From: an uncultured Eubacteriales bacterium
GTDB taxonomy: Bacteria > Bacillota > Clostridia > Oscillospirales > Acutalibacteraceae
DNA length: 9,378 nt
Assembly (NCBI GenBank): GCA_910580045.1
Contig: CAJTXF010000084.1
Location: 1-9,378 of the forward strand
Direction of reading: 5' to 3'
Below the pieces are notes generated by a model. The model was not told the origin of the DNA and ran no database searches. It saw only the letters and a program-made list of their open reading frames with translations. Position 1 is the stretch's first letter. Each line of letters begins with the position of its first letter. Position numbers and translations under genes: made by a program. Shown one piece after another: positions 1-7,004 of this stretch.

Positions 1-25
1 CGTCGTGCGCAGCTCACGCACGACG
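1..25. other. Perfect 9-bp inverted repeat (hairpin) at the window edge
   Basis: CGTCGTGCG at 1-9 is the exact reverse complement of CGCACGACG at 17-25, with a 7-base loop. No T-run follows, so a classical intrinsic terminator is not supported. It may be a 3'-end hairpin of an upstream gene or part of a larger structure cut by the window edge. The rest of 26-91 shows no convincing gene: short open stretches in all three forward frames have no recognisable family, and no CarA C-terminus is visible. A TTGACA at 42-47 has no matching -10 box at the right distance. Confidence 0.35.
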
Positions 26-105
26 ACGCCTCCCCTGTCCGTTGACAAAGAAAACCTGCCCACCCATCCCCCGGACTTTTCCGGCCACCTGAAAGGAGAG
101 CGTTT

Positions 106-3100
106 ATGCCACTGAATAAGGATATCAAAAAGGTACTTGTCATCGGCTCTGGGCCCATTGTGATTGGCCAGGCCGCTGAGTTTGACTATGCGGGCACCCA
201 GGCCTGCCGGGCCCTGAGAGAGGACGGCATTGAGATTGTGCTGATCAACTCCAACCCGGCCACCATTATGACGGATAAGGCCATGGCCGACCGCATCTAT
301 ATCGAGCCCCTGACCCTGACCACCGTGAAGCGCATTATCGAGAAGGAGAAGCCCGACAGCATCCTCTCCGGCTTCGGGGGCCAGACGGGCCTGACCCTCA
401 GCATGCAGCTGGCCAAGGAGGGCTTCCTCCAAAAGCATAACGTCCGCCTGCTGGGCGCGGGCCCGGAGACCATCGACAAGGCCGAGGACCGGCAGCTCTT
501 TAAGGACGCCATGGAGCGCATTGGCCAGCCCTGCGTGCCCAGCAAGGTGGTCACCACCGTGGAGGACGCGGAGGGCTTTGCCGGGGAGATTGGCTATCCG
601 GTGATTATCCGCCCCGCTTTCACCCTGGGGGGCACTGGCGGCGGCATTGTGGAGAACCAGGCCCAGCTGCGGGAGGTCACGGCCAACGGCCTGGCCCTGT
701 CCCCCATCACCCAGGTGCTGGTGGAGAAGAGCATCGCGGGCTGGAAGGAGATTGAGTTCGAGGTCATGCGGGACGGCAGGGGCAACGCCATCACCATCTG
801 CTCTATGGAGAACCTGGACCCAGTGGGCGTGCACACAGGGGACTCCATTGTCATTGCCCCCACAGTGACCCTGTCGGACAAGGAATACCAGATGCTGCGC
901 ACCGCCGCTCTGAACATTGTGAACGAGCTGGGGGTAGAGGGGGGCTGCAACTGCCAGTTCGCCCTGCACCCGGAGAGCTTTGAATACGCGGTGATTGAGG
1001 TGAACCCCCGGGTGAGCCGCTCCTCTGCCCTGGCCTCTAAGGCCACCGGGTACCCCATCGCCAAGGTTGCCACCAAGATTGCCATTGGCTATACCCTGGA
1101 CGAAATCAAGAACGCGGTCACAGGGGTCACCTACGCGGCCTTTGAGCCCACTATTGACTATGTGGCCGTGAAGTTCCCCAAGTGGCCCTTTGACAAGTTC
1201 GTGTACGCCAAGCGGGATTTGGGCACCCAGATGAAGGCCACCGGCGAGGTAATGAGCATTGCCGACACCTTTGAGATGGCCCTGATGAAAGCGGTCCGGG
1301 GGGCGGAGATTTCCTCGGACGGCAAGAGCATGGACACCCTGAACCTGCCCAAGTTCTCCCACGAGAGGGAGGAAGCCCTGCTGGACATTGCCCGGCGGGC
1401 CACGGACGAGCGCATCTTCGCGGTGTATGAGCTCTTGAAGCGGGGCCGCACCGTGGAGGAGCTCCATGAGCTGACCATGATTGACGAGTGGTTCCTCAGC
1501 AAGCTGCTGAACCTCCTTGCTTACGAGGGAGAGCTGGCAAAGGGCCAGCTGACAGAGGCGCTCTACACCCAGGGCAAGCAGCTGGGCTATCCGGACGCGG
1601 CCATTGCCCGGCTCTCCGGCTGTGAGGTGAAGTGGGAGCGGCGGGGCAGCTTCAAGATGGTGGACACCTGCGCCGGGGAGTTCGCGGCCCACACCCCCTA
1701 TTTCTACGCTGCCTACGACACCCCCGAAAGCGGCGGGGAGGACGAGGCTGCCCAGTTTATCCAGGGCAAGGAGGGCAAGCCCACGGTCATCGTGCTGGGC
1801 TCCGGGCCCATCCGCATTGGCCAGGGCATTGAGTTTGACTATGCCAGCGTCCACTGTGTTATGTCCCTGCGCCAGCTGGGCTATCAGGTGGTTATCATCA
1901 ACAACAACCCGGAGACTGTTTCCACGGACTTTGACACCGGCGACCGGCTGTACTTTGAGCCCCTGTGCCCAGAGGACGTGATGGACATCATCAGGATAGA
2001 AAAGCCCATTGGCGTGGTGGTTGCCTTTGGCGGGCAGACCGCCATCAAGCTGACCAAGACCCTGGCCCAGAACAGCATCCCCATCCTGGGCTCCTCCGCG
2101 GACACCATTGACATGGCCGAGGACAGGGAGCGCTTTGACGCGCTCTTGGAGCGGGCGGGCATCAAGCGGCCCCGGGGCTCCACGGTAAGCAATGCCCAGG
2201 AGGCCCTGGCCGTGGCGGAGGAGCTGGGGTATCCGGTGCTCATGCGGCCCTCTTACGTGCTGGGGGGCCAGAACATGATTATTGCCACCTGCCGGGAGGA
2301 CATCCAGGAGTATATGCGGATTATCCTCAGCAACAGGCAGGACAACACGGTGCTCATTGACAAGTACCTCTCAGGCATGGAGATTGAGGTGGACGCCATC
2401 TGCGACGGGGAGGAGATTCTGATTCCCGGCATTATGGAGCATGTGGAGCGCACAGGCATCCACTCTGGGGACAGCATTGCCGTGTACCCGGCCTCTGACA
2501 TTGACGACGAGCTCAGCGCCCGCATCGTCTCCACCACGGAGACCCTCTGCCGGGAGCTGCGGGGGATTGGGCTTATCAATCTGCAGTATATTATCATGGA
2601 CAGGGAAATCTACGTGATTGAGGTGAACCCCCGGGCCAGCCGCACCGTGCCCTATATCAGCAAGGTGACCGGGGTGCCCATGTGTGATTTGGCCACTAAG
2701 GTGAGCCTGGGCTATAGGCTGCGGGATTTGGGCTTTGGCACAGGGCTGTATAAGCCCTCCCCCTATGTGGCGGTGAAGGTGCCTGTGTTCTCCTTTGAGA
2801 AGCTGACAGACGTGGACACCCACCTGGGGCCGGAGATGAAGTCCACCGGGGAGGTGCTGGGCATTGGCACCAGCGTGGAGGAGGCCCTGTATAAAGGGCT
2901 GATTGCCTCGGGCCACAAAATGCACAAGGGCGGCGGAGTGTTCATCACTGTGCGGGACCAGGACAAGAAGGAGATTGCGGAGATTGCCAAGAAGTTCGAC
3001 AGGCTGGGCTTCCAGCTGTTCGCCACGGGAGGCACGGCCCTGCTGCTGTTCAAGGCCGGGCTGAACGTGAGCGTGGTGGACAAGATTCACGAGAACCCGG

Positions 3101-4203
3101 CCCACAACACCATCACCCTCTTGGAGAGCGGGCAGGTGAACTATGTGATTTCCACCTCGGCCAAGGGCCGCAACCCGGCCCGGGACAGCGTGAAAATCCG
3201 CCGGAAGGCAAGCCTTTTGGGCATCCCCTGCCTGACAGCCATTGACACCGCCAACGCCCTGGCGGACTCCCTGATGAGCCGCTATACCCCGGAGAACACG
3301 GAGATTGTGGACATCAACGATTTGAAGCCGGAGAAGCACCGCATCCGCTTTACCAAGATGTCTGCCTGCTGCAATGACTATATCTATGTGAACTGCTTTG
3401 AGCAGGGGAACCGGGTGGCCTCGCCTGAGTCCCTGGCGGTGAGCCTTTCTGACCGGCACAACGGGGTGGGCAGCGACGGGGTTATCCTCATCGAGCCCTC
3501 TGACACCGCGGACGCCCGGATGGTCATGTTCAACCGGGACGGCAGCGAGGGCATGATGTGCGGCAACGGCATCCGCTGCGTGGCCAAGTACCTCTTTGAC
3601 AACGGCATCGCCAAGGGGGAGCCTCTGGGCGTGGGCCGGGCCCTGCTCCATATTGAAACCAAGAGCGGGGTGAAGGAGTGTACGGTCATCACCAAAAACG
3701 GCCTGGTGAGCAAGGTGGCTGTAAACATGGGCAAAGCGGAGCTGGCCCCGGAGAAGGTGCCGGTCAGTCTGTCCGGCGGGCCGGTGGTGGCCCGGCCAGT
3801 GGAAGCGGCAGGGGGGAATCTGGAAATCACCTGCTGCTCTATGGGCAACCCCCATGTGACCGTGTTCGTGCCCTCAGCGGACAAGGCCCCGGTGGAGGAG
3901 CTGGGCCCTAAGCTGGAGCAGGATTCCCTGTTCCCGGAGAAGGTGAATGTGGGCTTTGTGGAGGTCATAGACGAGCGCACCCTCAAGGCCCGTATCTGGG
4001 AGCGGGGCAGCGGGGAGACCATGGCCTGCGGCACAGGCACCTGCGCGGCGGTGGTGGCCGCCACCCTGAACGGCTACTGCAAAAAGGGCGAGGACATCCG
4101 GGTCATCCTCAACGGCGGGGAGCTGACCATCAATTACACAGACGAGCGGGTGCTGATGACCGGAGAGGCTGTGAAGGTCTATGACGGTGAGGTGGAGGTG
4201 TAA
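106..4203 (+). CDS. carB-dapF: Carbamoyl-phosphate synthase large subunit fused to diaminopimelate epimerase (CarB-DapF)
   Basis: A single 1365-residue ORF carries two enzymes. Residues 1 to about 1070 are a full CarB, which makes carbamoyl phosphate from bicarbonate, ATP and ammonia delivered by CarA, for pyrimidine and arginine synthesis. The duplicated halves are clear: GSGPIVIGQ from residue 14 and GSGPIRIGQ from 565, each with an ATP-grasp EVNPR motif (298-302 and 839-843). An MGS-like allosteric domain covers about 945-1070. Residues from about 1078 to 1365 are a complete DapF, which interconverts LL- and meso-diaminopimelate for lysine and peptidoglycan. Both catalytic cysteines are present, in CGNGIRC (C1152) and ACGTGTC (C1308). 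The start is ATG 106, behind AAAGGAG at 92-98. No stop, start codon with a good ribosome binding site, or frame change separates the parts. CarA is not in the window. The domain assignments are secure; that both halves are active is inferred. Confidence 0.95.
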   Translation: MPLNKDIKKVLVIGSGPIVIGQAAEFDYAGTQACRALREDGIEIVLINSNPATIMTDKAMADRIYIEPLTLTTVKRIIEKEKPDSILSGFGGQTGLTLSMQLAKEGFLQKHNVRLLGAGPETIDKAEDRQLFKDAMERIGQPCVPSKVVTTVEDAEGFAGEIGYPVIIRPAFTLGGTGGGIVENQAQLREVTANGLALSPITQVLVEKSIAGWKEIEFEVMRDGRGNAITICSMENLDPVGVHTGDSIVIAPTVTLSDKEYQMLRTAALNIVNELGVEGGCNCQFALHPESFEYAVIEVNPRVSRSSALASKATGYPIAKVATKIAIGYTLDEIKNAVTGVTYAAFEPTIDYVAVKFPKWPFDKFVYAKRDLGTQMKATGEVMSIADTFEMALMKAVRGAEISSDGKSMDTLNLPKFSHEREEALLDIARRATDERIFAVYELLKRGRTVEELHELTMIDEWFLSKLLNLLAYEGELAKGQLTEALYTQGKQLGYPDAAIARLSGCEVKWERRGSFKMVDTCAGEFAAHTPYFYAAYDTPESGGEDEAAQFIQGKEGKPTVIVLGSGPIRIGQGIEFDYASVHCVMSLRQLGYQVVIINNNPETVSTDFDTGDRLYFEPLCPEDVMDIIRIEKPIGVVVAFGGQTAIKLTKTLAQNSIPILGSSADTIDMAEDRERFDALLERAGIKRPRGSTVSNAQEALAVAEELGYPVLMRPSYVLGGQNMIIATCREDIQEYMRIILSNRQDNTVLIDKYLSGMEIEVDAICDGEEILIPGIMEHVERTGIHSGDSIAVYPASDIDDELSARIVSTTETLCRELRGIGLINLQYIIMDREIYVIEVNPRASRTVPYISKVTGVPMCDLATKVSLGYRLRDLGFGTGLYKPSPYVAVKVPVFSFEKLTDVDTHLGPEMKSTGEVLGIGTSVEEALYKGLIASGHKMHKGGGVFITVRDQDKKEIAEIAKKFDRLGFQLFATGGTALLLFKAGLNVSVVDKIHENPAHNTITLLESGQVNYVISTSAKGRNPARDSVKIRRKASLLGIPCLTAIDTANALADSLMSRYTPENTEIVDINDLKPEKHRIRFTKMSACCNDYIYVNCFEQGNRVASPESLAVSLSDRHNGVGSDGVILIEPSDTADARMVMFNRDGSEGMMCGNGIRCVAKYLFDNGIAKGEPLGVGRALLHIETKSGVKECTVITKNGLVSKVAVNMGKAELAPEKVPVSLSGGPVVARPVEAAGGNLEITCCSMGNPHVTVFVPSADKAPVEELGPKLEQDSLFPEKVNVGFVEVIDERTLKARIWERGSGETMACGTGTCAAVVAATLNGYCKKGEDIRVILNGGELTINYTDERVLMTGEAVKVYDGEVEV

Positions 4204-4228
4204 GAACTTCCCCGGAAAGGATTGGAGC

Positions 4229-5353
4229 ATGAAACGCGGAAGAACAGTACAAGGGTTGATTGCCGGTTTGCTGTTGGCTTTGCTGGGGCTGGCTGGGTGC
4301 GGGAACAATGCCCAAACCCCTTCCCCGGAAGGGGGAGAAAGAATAGCCGCAGAGGAGTCCTCCGGCGCGGCTGGCTCAGAAGCCGGCCCGGAGGAGAGCG
4401 CTGAGGCCAGCTGGGAAGGGGCTTCGGAGCCAGTATCTGGGCCAGCGTCCGAGCCAGCATCCGAGCCAGCGTCCGAGCCAGCGTCCGAGCCGGGCGGCTC
4501 TAATGCGCCGCTGGAAGATTTGCTGGACGGCTTCCTGGAGCAGGAGCCCATCCCCGTGCCCGAGGGCAAGCCGGTTCCCCTGCCAAAGACGGGCGCCGCA
4601 CCCAACCTGGACGAGTACCGCCCCAATGACGGGAAGTCGGGGGTGCCGCTGTTCAACGCTTTTGGGGCCTACTCCGGCCAGCAGGCGCTGCTGGAAAATG
4701 AGATTTCCGGCTTTGGGGAGATTTGGTGGTTTAACGACGCCCCTGTCACCGCGATGTACACGGATAGGGTCTTTGCGGACGGGGCCTGCTATGACGGGGT
4801 ATGCCGGTTTGAGTTCCAGGACCGGCGGAGCCCTGCCGAAATGGCGGCGCTCTACGGGGTGACCGAGGAGGAGCTGCAATGGAGCTGCATGGACCAGTGG
4901 CCCTGGAACAGCTGGCAGAACCTGACGTCCGGCTGGGTCTTCTATGTGACCCTCCAGCCCATGGAGGGGGAGTGGTTCTGCCCCAGCGGCTGGGTGCTCT
5001 CCACGGAAGACGAGACCTTTGAGGACTATGCCCGGCGCGTGGGAGGCACCGGGGACGGTGAGAACAAGATGCTGGAAATGTACCTGGCGGGGGAGCTGGG
5101 CCCCAAAAACCCCCAGCCTGCCAGCCAGTACCAGTACCCGGCCTTCCAGCCTGTGGAGGGCCATGAGGGCTTAGAGATGGCCTTAGTGGCAGAGACCCCC
5201 TCCGGCCTGCCCCTGCAGGTGCGGTTCCGCTGGAAGACCGAGGACGGCTTCGGCTGCTGGGCAGAGGTGCCCGGCTGGGCGGTGGAGCGGTTCTATGAGC
5301 ACCTGGGCCAGTGGTTTGTCAAGGTGGACACAGGCACAGAGGCGGCGGAATGA
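4229..5353 (+). CDS. Putative lipoprotein of unknown function with Ser-Glu-Pro-Ala repeat
   Basis: A 374-residue protein from ATG 4229. It begins with a lipoprotein signal peptide: Lys2 and Arg3/Arg5, a hydrophobic stretch at about 9-22, and the lipobox L21-A22-G23-C24. Cleavage before Cys24 and lipid anchoring to the outer face of the membrane is therefore expected. A low-complexity Ser/Glu/Pro/Ala linker follows at about residues 45-90. The remaining roughly 280 residues are rich in Trp, Tyr and Phe and look like a folded extracellular domain, but I recognise no family. An upstream in-frame ATG at 4181 would overlap carB-dapF and place a charged extension before the signal peptide. ATG 4229, preceded by GGAAAGG at 4214-4220, is the better start. 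The gene lies 25 bases after carB-dapF on the same strand, so co-transcription is likely. Its stop overlaps the next start (ATGA). Confidence 0.8.
   Translation: MKRGRTVQGLIAGLLLALLGLAGCGNNAQTPSPEGGERIAAEESSGAAGSEAGPEESAEASWEGASEPVSGPASEPASEPASEPASEPGGSNAPLEDLLDGFLEQEPIPVPEGKPVPLPKTGAAPNLDEYRPNDGKSGVPLFNAFGAYSGQQALLENEISGFGEIWWFNDAPVTAMYTDRVFADGACYDGVCRFEFQDRRSPAEMAALYGVTEEELQWSCMDQWPWNSWQNLTSGWVFYVTLQPMEGEWFCPSGWVLSTEDETFEDYARRVGGTGDGENKMLEMYLAGELGPKNPQPASQYQYPAFQPVEGHEGLEMALVAETPSGLPLQVRFRWKTEDGFGCWAEVPGWAVERFYEHLGQWFVKVDTGTEAAE
4441..4488 (+). repeat. 12-bp tandem repeat inside the lipoprotein gene
   Basis: Four consecutive units of GCCAGCGTCCGA occupy 4441-4488; the second unit carries one change (GCCAGCATCCGA). 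Degenerate units border it on the left (from about 4428), and a partial unit follows. Each unit encodes a four-residue Ser-Glu-Pro-Ala type step in the linker behind the lipid anchor. Because the unit is a multiple of three, copy-number changes would lengthen or shorten the linker without breaking the frame. Confidence 0.9.
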
Positions 5354-5693
5354 GGCGGGCCGTGGCCTGCGGCCTGGCTCTAACCCTGGCCCTGCTCCTC
5401 AGCGGCCGCGGCTCCTTCCACACAGGAGGCCCGGAGAGCTATTTTCCCCTTTGGGAGGAGCCCTCGGCCTGCCGGGAGGGGGGGCTGTATGTGGTTCCCG
5501 CTGGTGGATAGACTACTATTACCAGGGCGCATGGCATACGGTGTACCGGGAGGGGATATTCGACACTTCCTTCGCGGAACGGCTGGTTACCCGGGGCCGC
5601 TGTGCCGGGCTGTCCAACGCCTGTTTCCTCATGCCGTCCGTTGTGCTGGAAACAGCGGGGCGGTACCAGCTGTGCCAGGGCGTGTTCACATAA
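5350..5693 (+). pseudogene. Degraded small secreted or lipoprotein gene (frameshifted)
   Basis: ATG 5350 overlaps the stop of the preceding lipoprotein gene. The first 53 codons encode a signal-peptide-like start (two Arg, then a hydrophobic run at about residues 9-17) ending at TAG 5509-5511. The lipobox position reads L17-S18-G19-R20, so the expected Cys is Arg (CGC rather than TGC). From about 5507 to TAA 5691-5693 a different forward frame holds protein-like sequence, with a pattern of the type Tyr-Tyr-x-x-Gly-x-Trp-x-x-Val then Ala-Gly-Arg-Tyr. This resembles the C-terminal half of small Ig-like domains of Clostridia lipoproteins; that resemblance is from memory and tentative. One extra base in the G7 run at 5478-5484 would join the two frames into about 114 residues. 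The 3' end, including the stop, lies in the left arm of the palindromic element. A functional slippage gene or a sequencing error are the alternatives. Confidence 0.55.
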
Positions 5694-5840
5694 GCGTTCG
5701 TACGCGTCTTTTGGGCAAATTTTTGCCATCTTCCATGTTGAAAATTCTTGAAGTACGCCAGTACATCTGCGAATTTTCGCCTTGAATCTGACAAAAATTT
5801 ACTTCAAAATCCGCATGCTCAGCTTATGTGAACATGCCCT
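5677..5840. mobile_element. MITE-like 164-bp palindromic element
   Basis: The ends are 19-bp inverted repeats with one mismatch, AGGGCRTGTTCACATAAGC, at 5677-5695 and (reverse complement) 5822-5840. The match continues inward: the two arms, 5677-5756 and 5761-5840, are each 80 bases and align with little or no gapping. They share AAATTTTTG and GAAAATT blocks and finish in GTAC on either side of a 4-base centre, GCCA (5757-5760). The whole element can fold as one long imperfect hairpin. It is visibly AT-rich compared with its neighbours and encodes no protein, which together fit a non-autonomous miniature transposon. I see no clear target-site duplication, so the exact ends may differ by a few bases. 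A large regulatory RNA hairpin is an alternative. Confidence 0.7.
5782..5810 (+). promoter_or_regulatory. Weak candidate promoter in the right arm of the palindromic element
   Basis: TTGAAT at 5782-5787 and CAAAAT at 5805-5810 are separated by 17 bases. Each matches the sigma-A consensus at 4 of 6 positions, and the pair lies about 75 bases upstream of the LURP-one start. AT-rich DNA gives such matches by chance, so this is a suggestion only. Confidence 0.2.
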
Positions 5841-5885
5841 ATAAAAATCACGGCACTTTCCAATTCTGCATTCTGGGGGTACACA

Positions 5886-6356
5886 ATGAAATTATTATTT
5901 AAGCAAAGGTTCTTCTCCTGGCTGGACAGCTATGACATCTACTATGAGGACGGCAGCGTGGCCTATACTGTGAAGGGCCAGCTCTCCTGGGGCCACTGCC
6001 TGAAAATCTTTGACAGCTATGGCCGGGAGGCGGGCATGGTGAAGGAGGTCGTGCTCACGTTCCTGCCCAAGTTCGAGCTGTATGTAGGGGGGAGGTACAT
6101 TGGGTGCATCAGCAAGGAGCTCAGCTTTTTTAAGCCCAGGTACAATATTGAATGCAACGGCTGGCATGTAGAGGGGGATTGGCTGGAATGGGACTACCGG
6201 GTGGTGGGGCCCATGGGGGACTTGGTGGCGACCGTTTCCAAGGAGGTTTGGAATTGGACGGATACGTATACCATTGACGTGGCTTTCCCGGATGACGGGC
6301 TGTATGCGTTGATGCTGGTGCTGGCCATAGACGCGGAGAAGTGCTCGCGAGATTAA
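5886..6356 (+). CDS. LURP-one-related / tubby C-terminal-like family protein
   Basis: A 156-residue protein that matches the LURP-one-related family in length and layout. It shows a series of beta strands with recurring Asp/Tyr-Gly turns (Tyr-Glu-Asp-Gly-Ser at about 20-24, Val-Gly-Gly-Arg-Tyr at about 61-65), then Trp-His-Val-Glu-Gly-Asp-Trp at about 95-101. It ends with a hydrophobic helix at about 138-148 (Leu-Tyr-Ala-Leu-Met-Leu-Val-Leu). In this fold a closed beta barrel wraps around that C-terminal helix. Bacterial members such as the YxjI type are cytosolic with no firmly known reaction; membrane-lipid or scaffold roles have been proposed. No signal peptide is present. A G-run at 5875-5879 six bases before ATG 5886 is a weak ribosome binding site. 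The gene stands alone, between the palindromic element and the hairpin array, and converges on cdsA. Confidence 0.8.
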   Translation: MKLLFKQRFFSWLDSYDIYYEDGSVAYTVKGQLSWGHCLKIFDSYGREAGMVKEVVLTFLPKFELYVGGRYIGCISKELSFFKPRYNIECNGWHVEGDWLEWDYRVVGPMGDLVATVSKEVWNWTDTYTIDVAFPDDGLYALMLVLAIDAEKCSRD

Positions 6357-6430
6357 CCGCGTTGCCTGGCGGCTCGGGGCAGAAGCTGACGGAAAGAAGA
6401 CAAGTAGGAGCGGGCAGAAAGTTTTTGAAG

Positions 6431-6479
6431 GGTCCAGGGAAACTTTTTTCAAAAAGTTTCCCTGGCAGGGGTGTGGGGC
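6431..6479 (+). repeat. Hairpin repeat family, copy A
   Basis: The copy has GGTCCA, then a 15-bp perfect stem (6434-6448 pairing with 6451-6465, CCAGGGAAAC plus a T-run on the left arm), then GGCAGGGGTGTGGGG. Opening the innermost pairs gives a realistic loop. It begins 75 bases after the LURP-one stop and could stop or protect that transcript, but no T-run follows the stem, so it is not a standard intrinsic terminator. Confidence 0.7.
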
Positions 6480-6628
6480 GACTTGGCGAAGCCAACGTCA
6501 AGAGTCCCCAAGGTCTTGACCTTAGGGCGGCGCTCAAAAGGCAAAATGCGAGGCAGCACGTCCGGCGGCAAGTCCAAGCCGGTCAGTGGCACAAGGATAG
6601 CGCCGCCAAAGATGCCAGCCGCGCGATT

Positions 6629-6666
6629 CCGTTGAGTTGGGAAATCACAGATTTCCCAACTCACGG
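6629..6666. repeat. Perfect 13-bp hairpin, left inner arm
   Basis: GAGTTGGGAAATC at 6634-6646 pairs exactly with 6650-6662 across the 3-base loop ACA. CCGT and ACGG extend the stem after one bulged T. It is the left counterpart of the hairpin at 6830-6866. Confidence 0.85.
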
Positions 6667-6730
6667 AGAGCCGCAGACCGTCTGTAGGAGCGTGGCGGCC
6701 CTAGAGTTCCCCTCAGAGATGCTGCTTGCG

Positions 6731-6804
6731 GTTGGGAAGCTGCTGACGGTCAGGCCCTTGCCCCAGAGCCAGCAGCAGTGTGTGGGAACGCTTAGCCTCC
6801 CAAC
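6731..6804. repeat. Central nested inverted repeat of the array
   Basis: GTTGGGA at 6731-6737 pairs with TCCCAAC at 6798-6804, and GCTGCTG at 6739-6745 pairs with CAGCAGC at 6770-6776. It shares the GTTGGGAA word with the left hairpin and resembles GTTAGGAA of the right hairpin, which suggests that the three are related. Confidence 0.55.
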
Positions 6805-6829
6805 GCTGGTGCAGTGCGTCCGCCTCTCT

Positions 6830-6866
6830 CCGCAAGTTAGGAAAGCTCGGCTTTCCTAACTTGCGG
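6830..6866. repeat. Perfect 17-bp hairpin, right inner arm
   Basis: CCGCAAGTTAGGAAAGC at 6830-6846 pairs exactly with 6850-6866 across the 3-base loop TCG. A perfect stem of this length in non-coding DNA is unlikely to be chance. It mirrors the hairpin at 6629-6666 and carries the flanking heptamer CGGAATC on its right. Confidence 0.9.
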
Positions 6867-7004
6867 AATCTTGCTGGGTGCTGCGGCTTATGGGGCGGCG
6901 CAGTTTGGTGCTTCTAACGGACTCAGGATGTAGGAGTTCGGTAGTGCTTCTCTCTGAGATTTTTGGCGCCGCCCTAAGGTCAAGGGCAAGGTCGTGGGGC
7001 GCTG

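Noticed and set aside
42..70. Promoter before carB-dapF starting from TTGACA at 42
   Set aside because: No -10-like hexamer is found 16-18 bases downstream; that interval is C-rich.
2371..3855. 494-residue open frame on the minus strand opposite carB-dapF
   Set aside because: Its His/Gly/Ala/Val-rich translation is the reverse shadow of a GC-rich coding gene. It matches no family and overlaps two unmistakable enzyme domains.
4441..4488. Short CRISPR-like array
   Set aside because: The 12-base units are contiguous, without spacers, in frame, and encode a Ser-Glu-Pro-Ala linker.
5489..5785. 98-residue frame (GTG-like or ATG start) over the damaged gene and the palindromic element
   Set aside because: It runs out of frame with both protein-like segments and ends inside the AT-rich non-coding element.
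6434..6465. Intrinsic terminator for the LURP-one gene
   Set aside because: The T-run lies in the left arm and loop instead of after the stem, and the bases after the stem are G-rich. I kept it as a repeat hairpin only.
6341..6859. 172-residue open frame running from the LURP-one end into the hairpin array
   Set aside because: It translates hairpins and repeat modules, has no ribosome binding site or family match, and its codons follow the inverted repeats.
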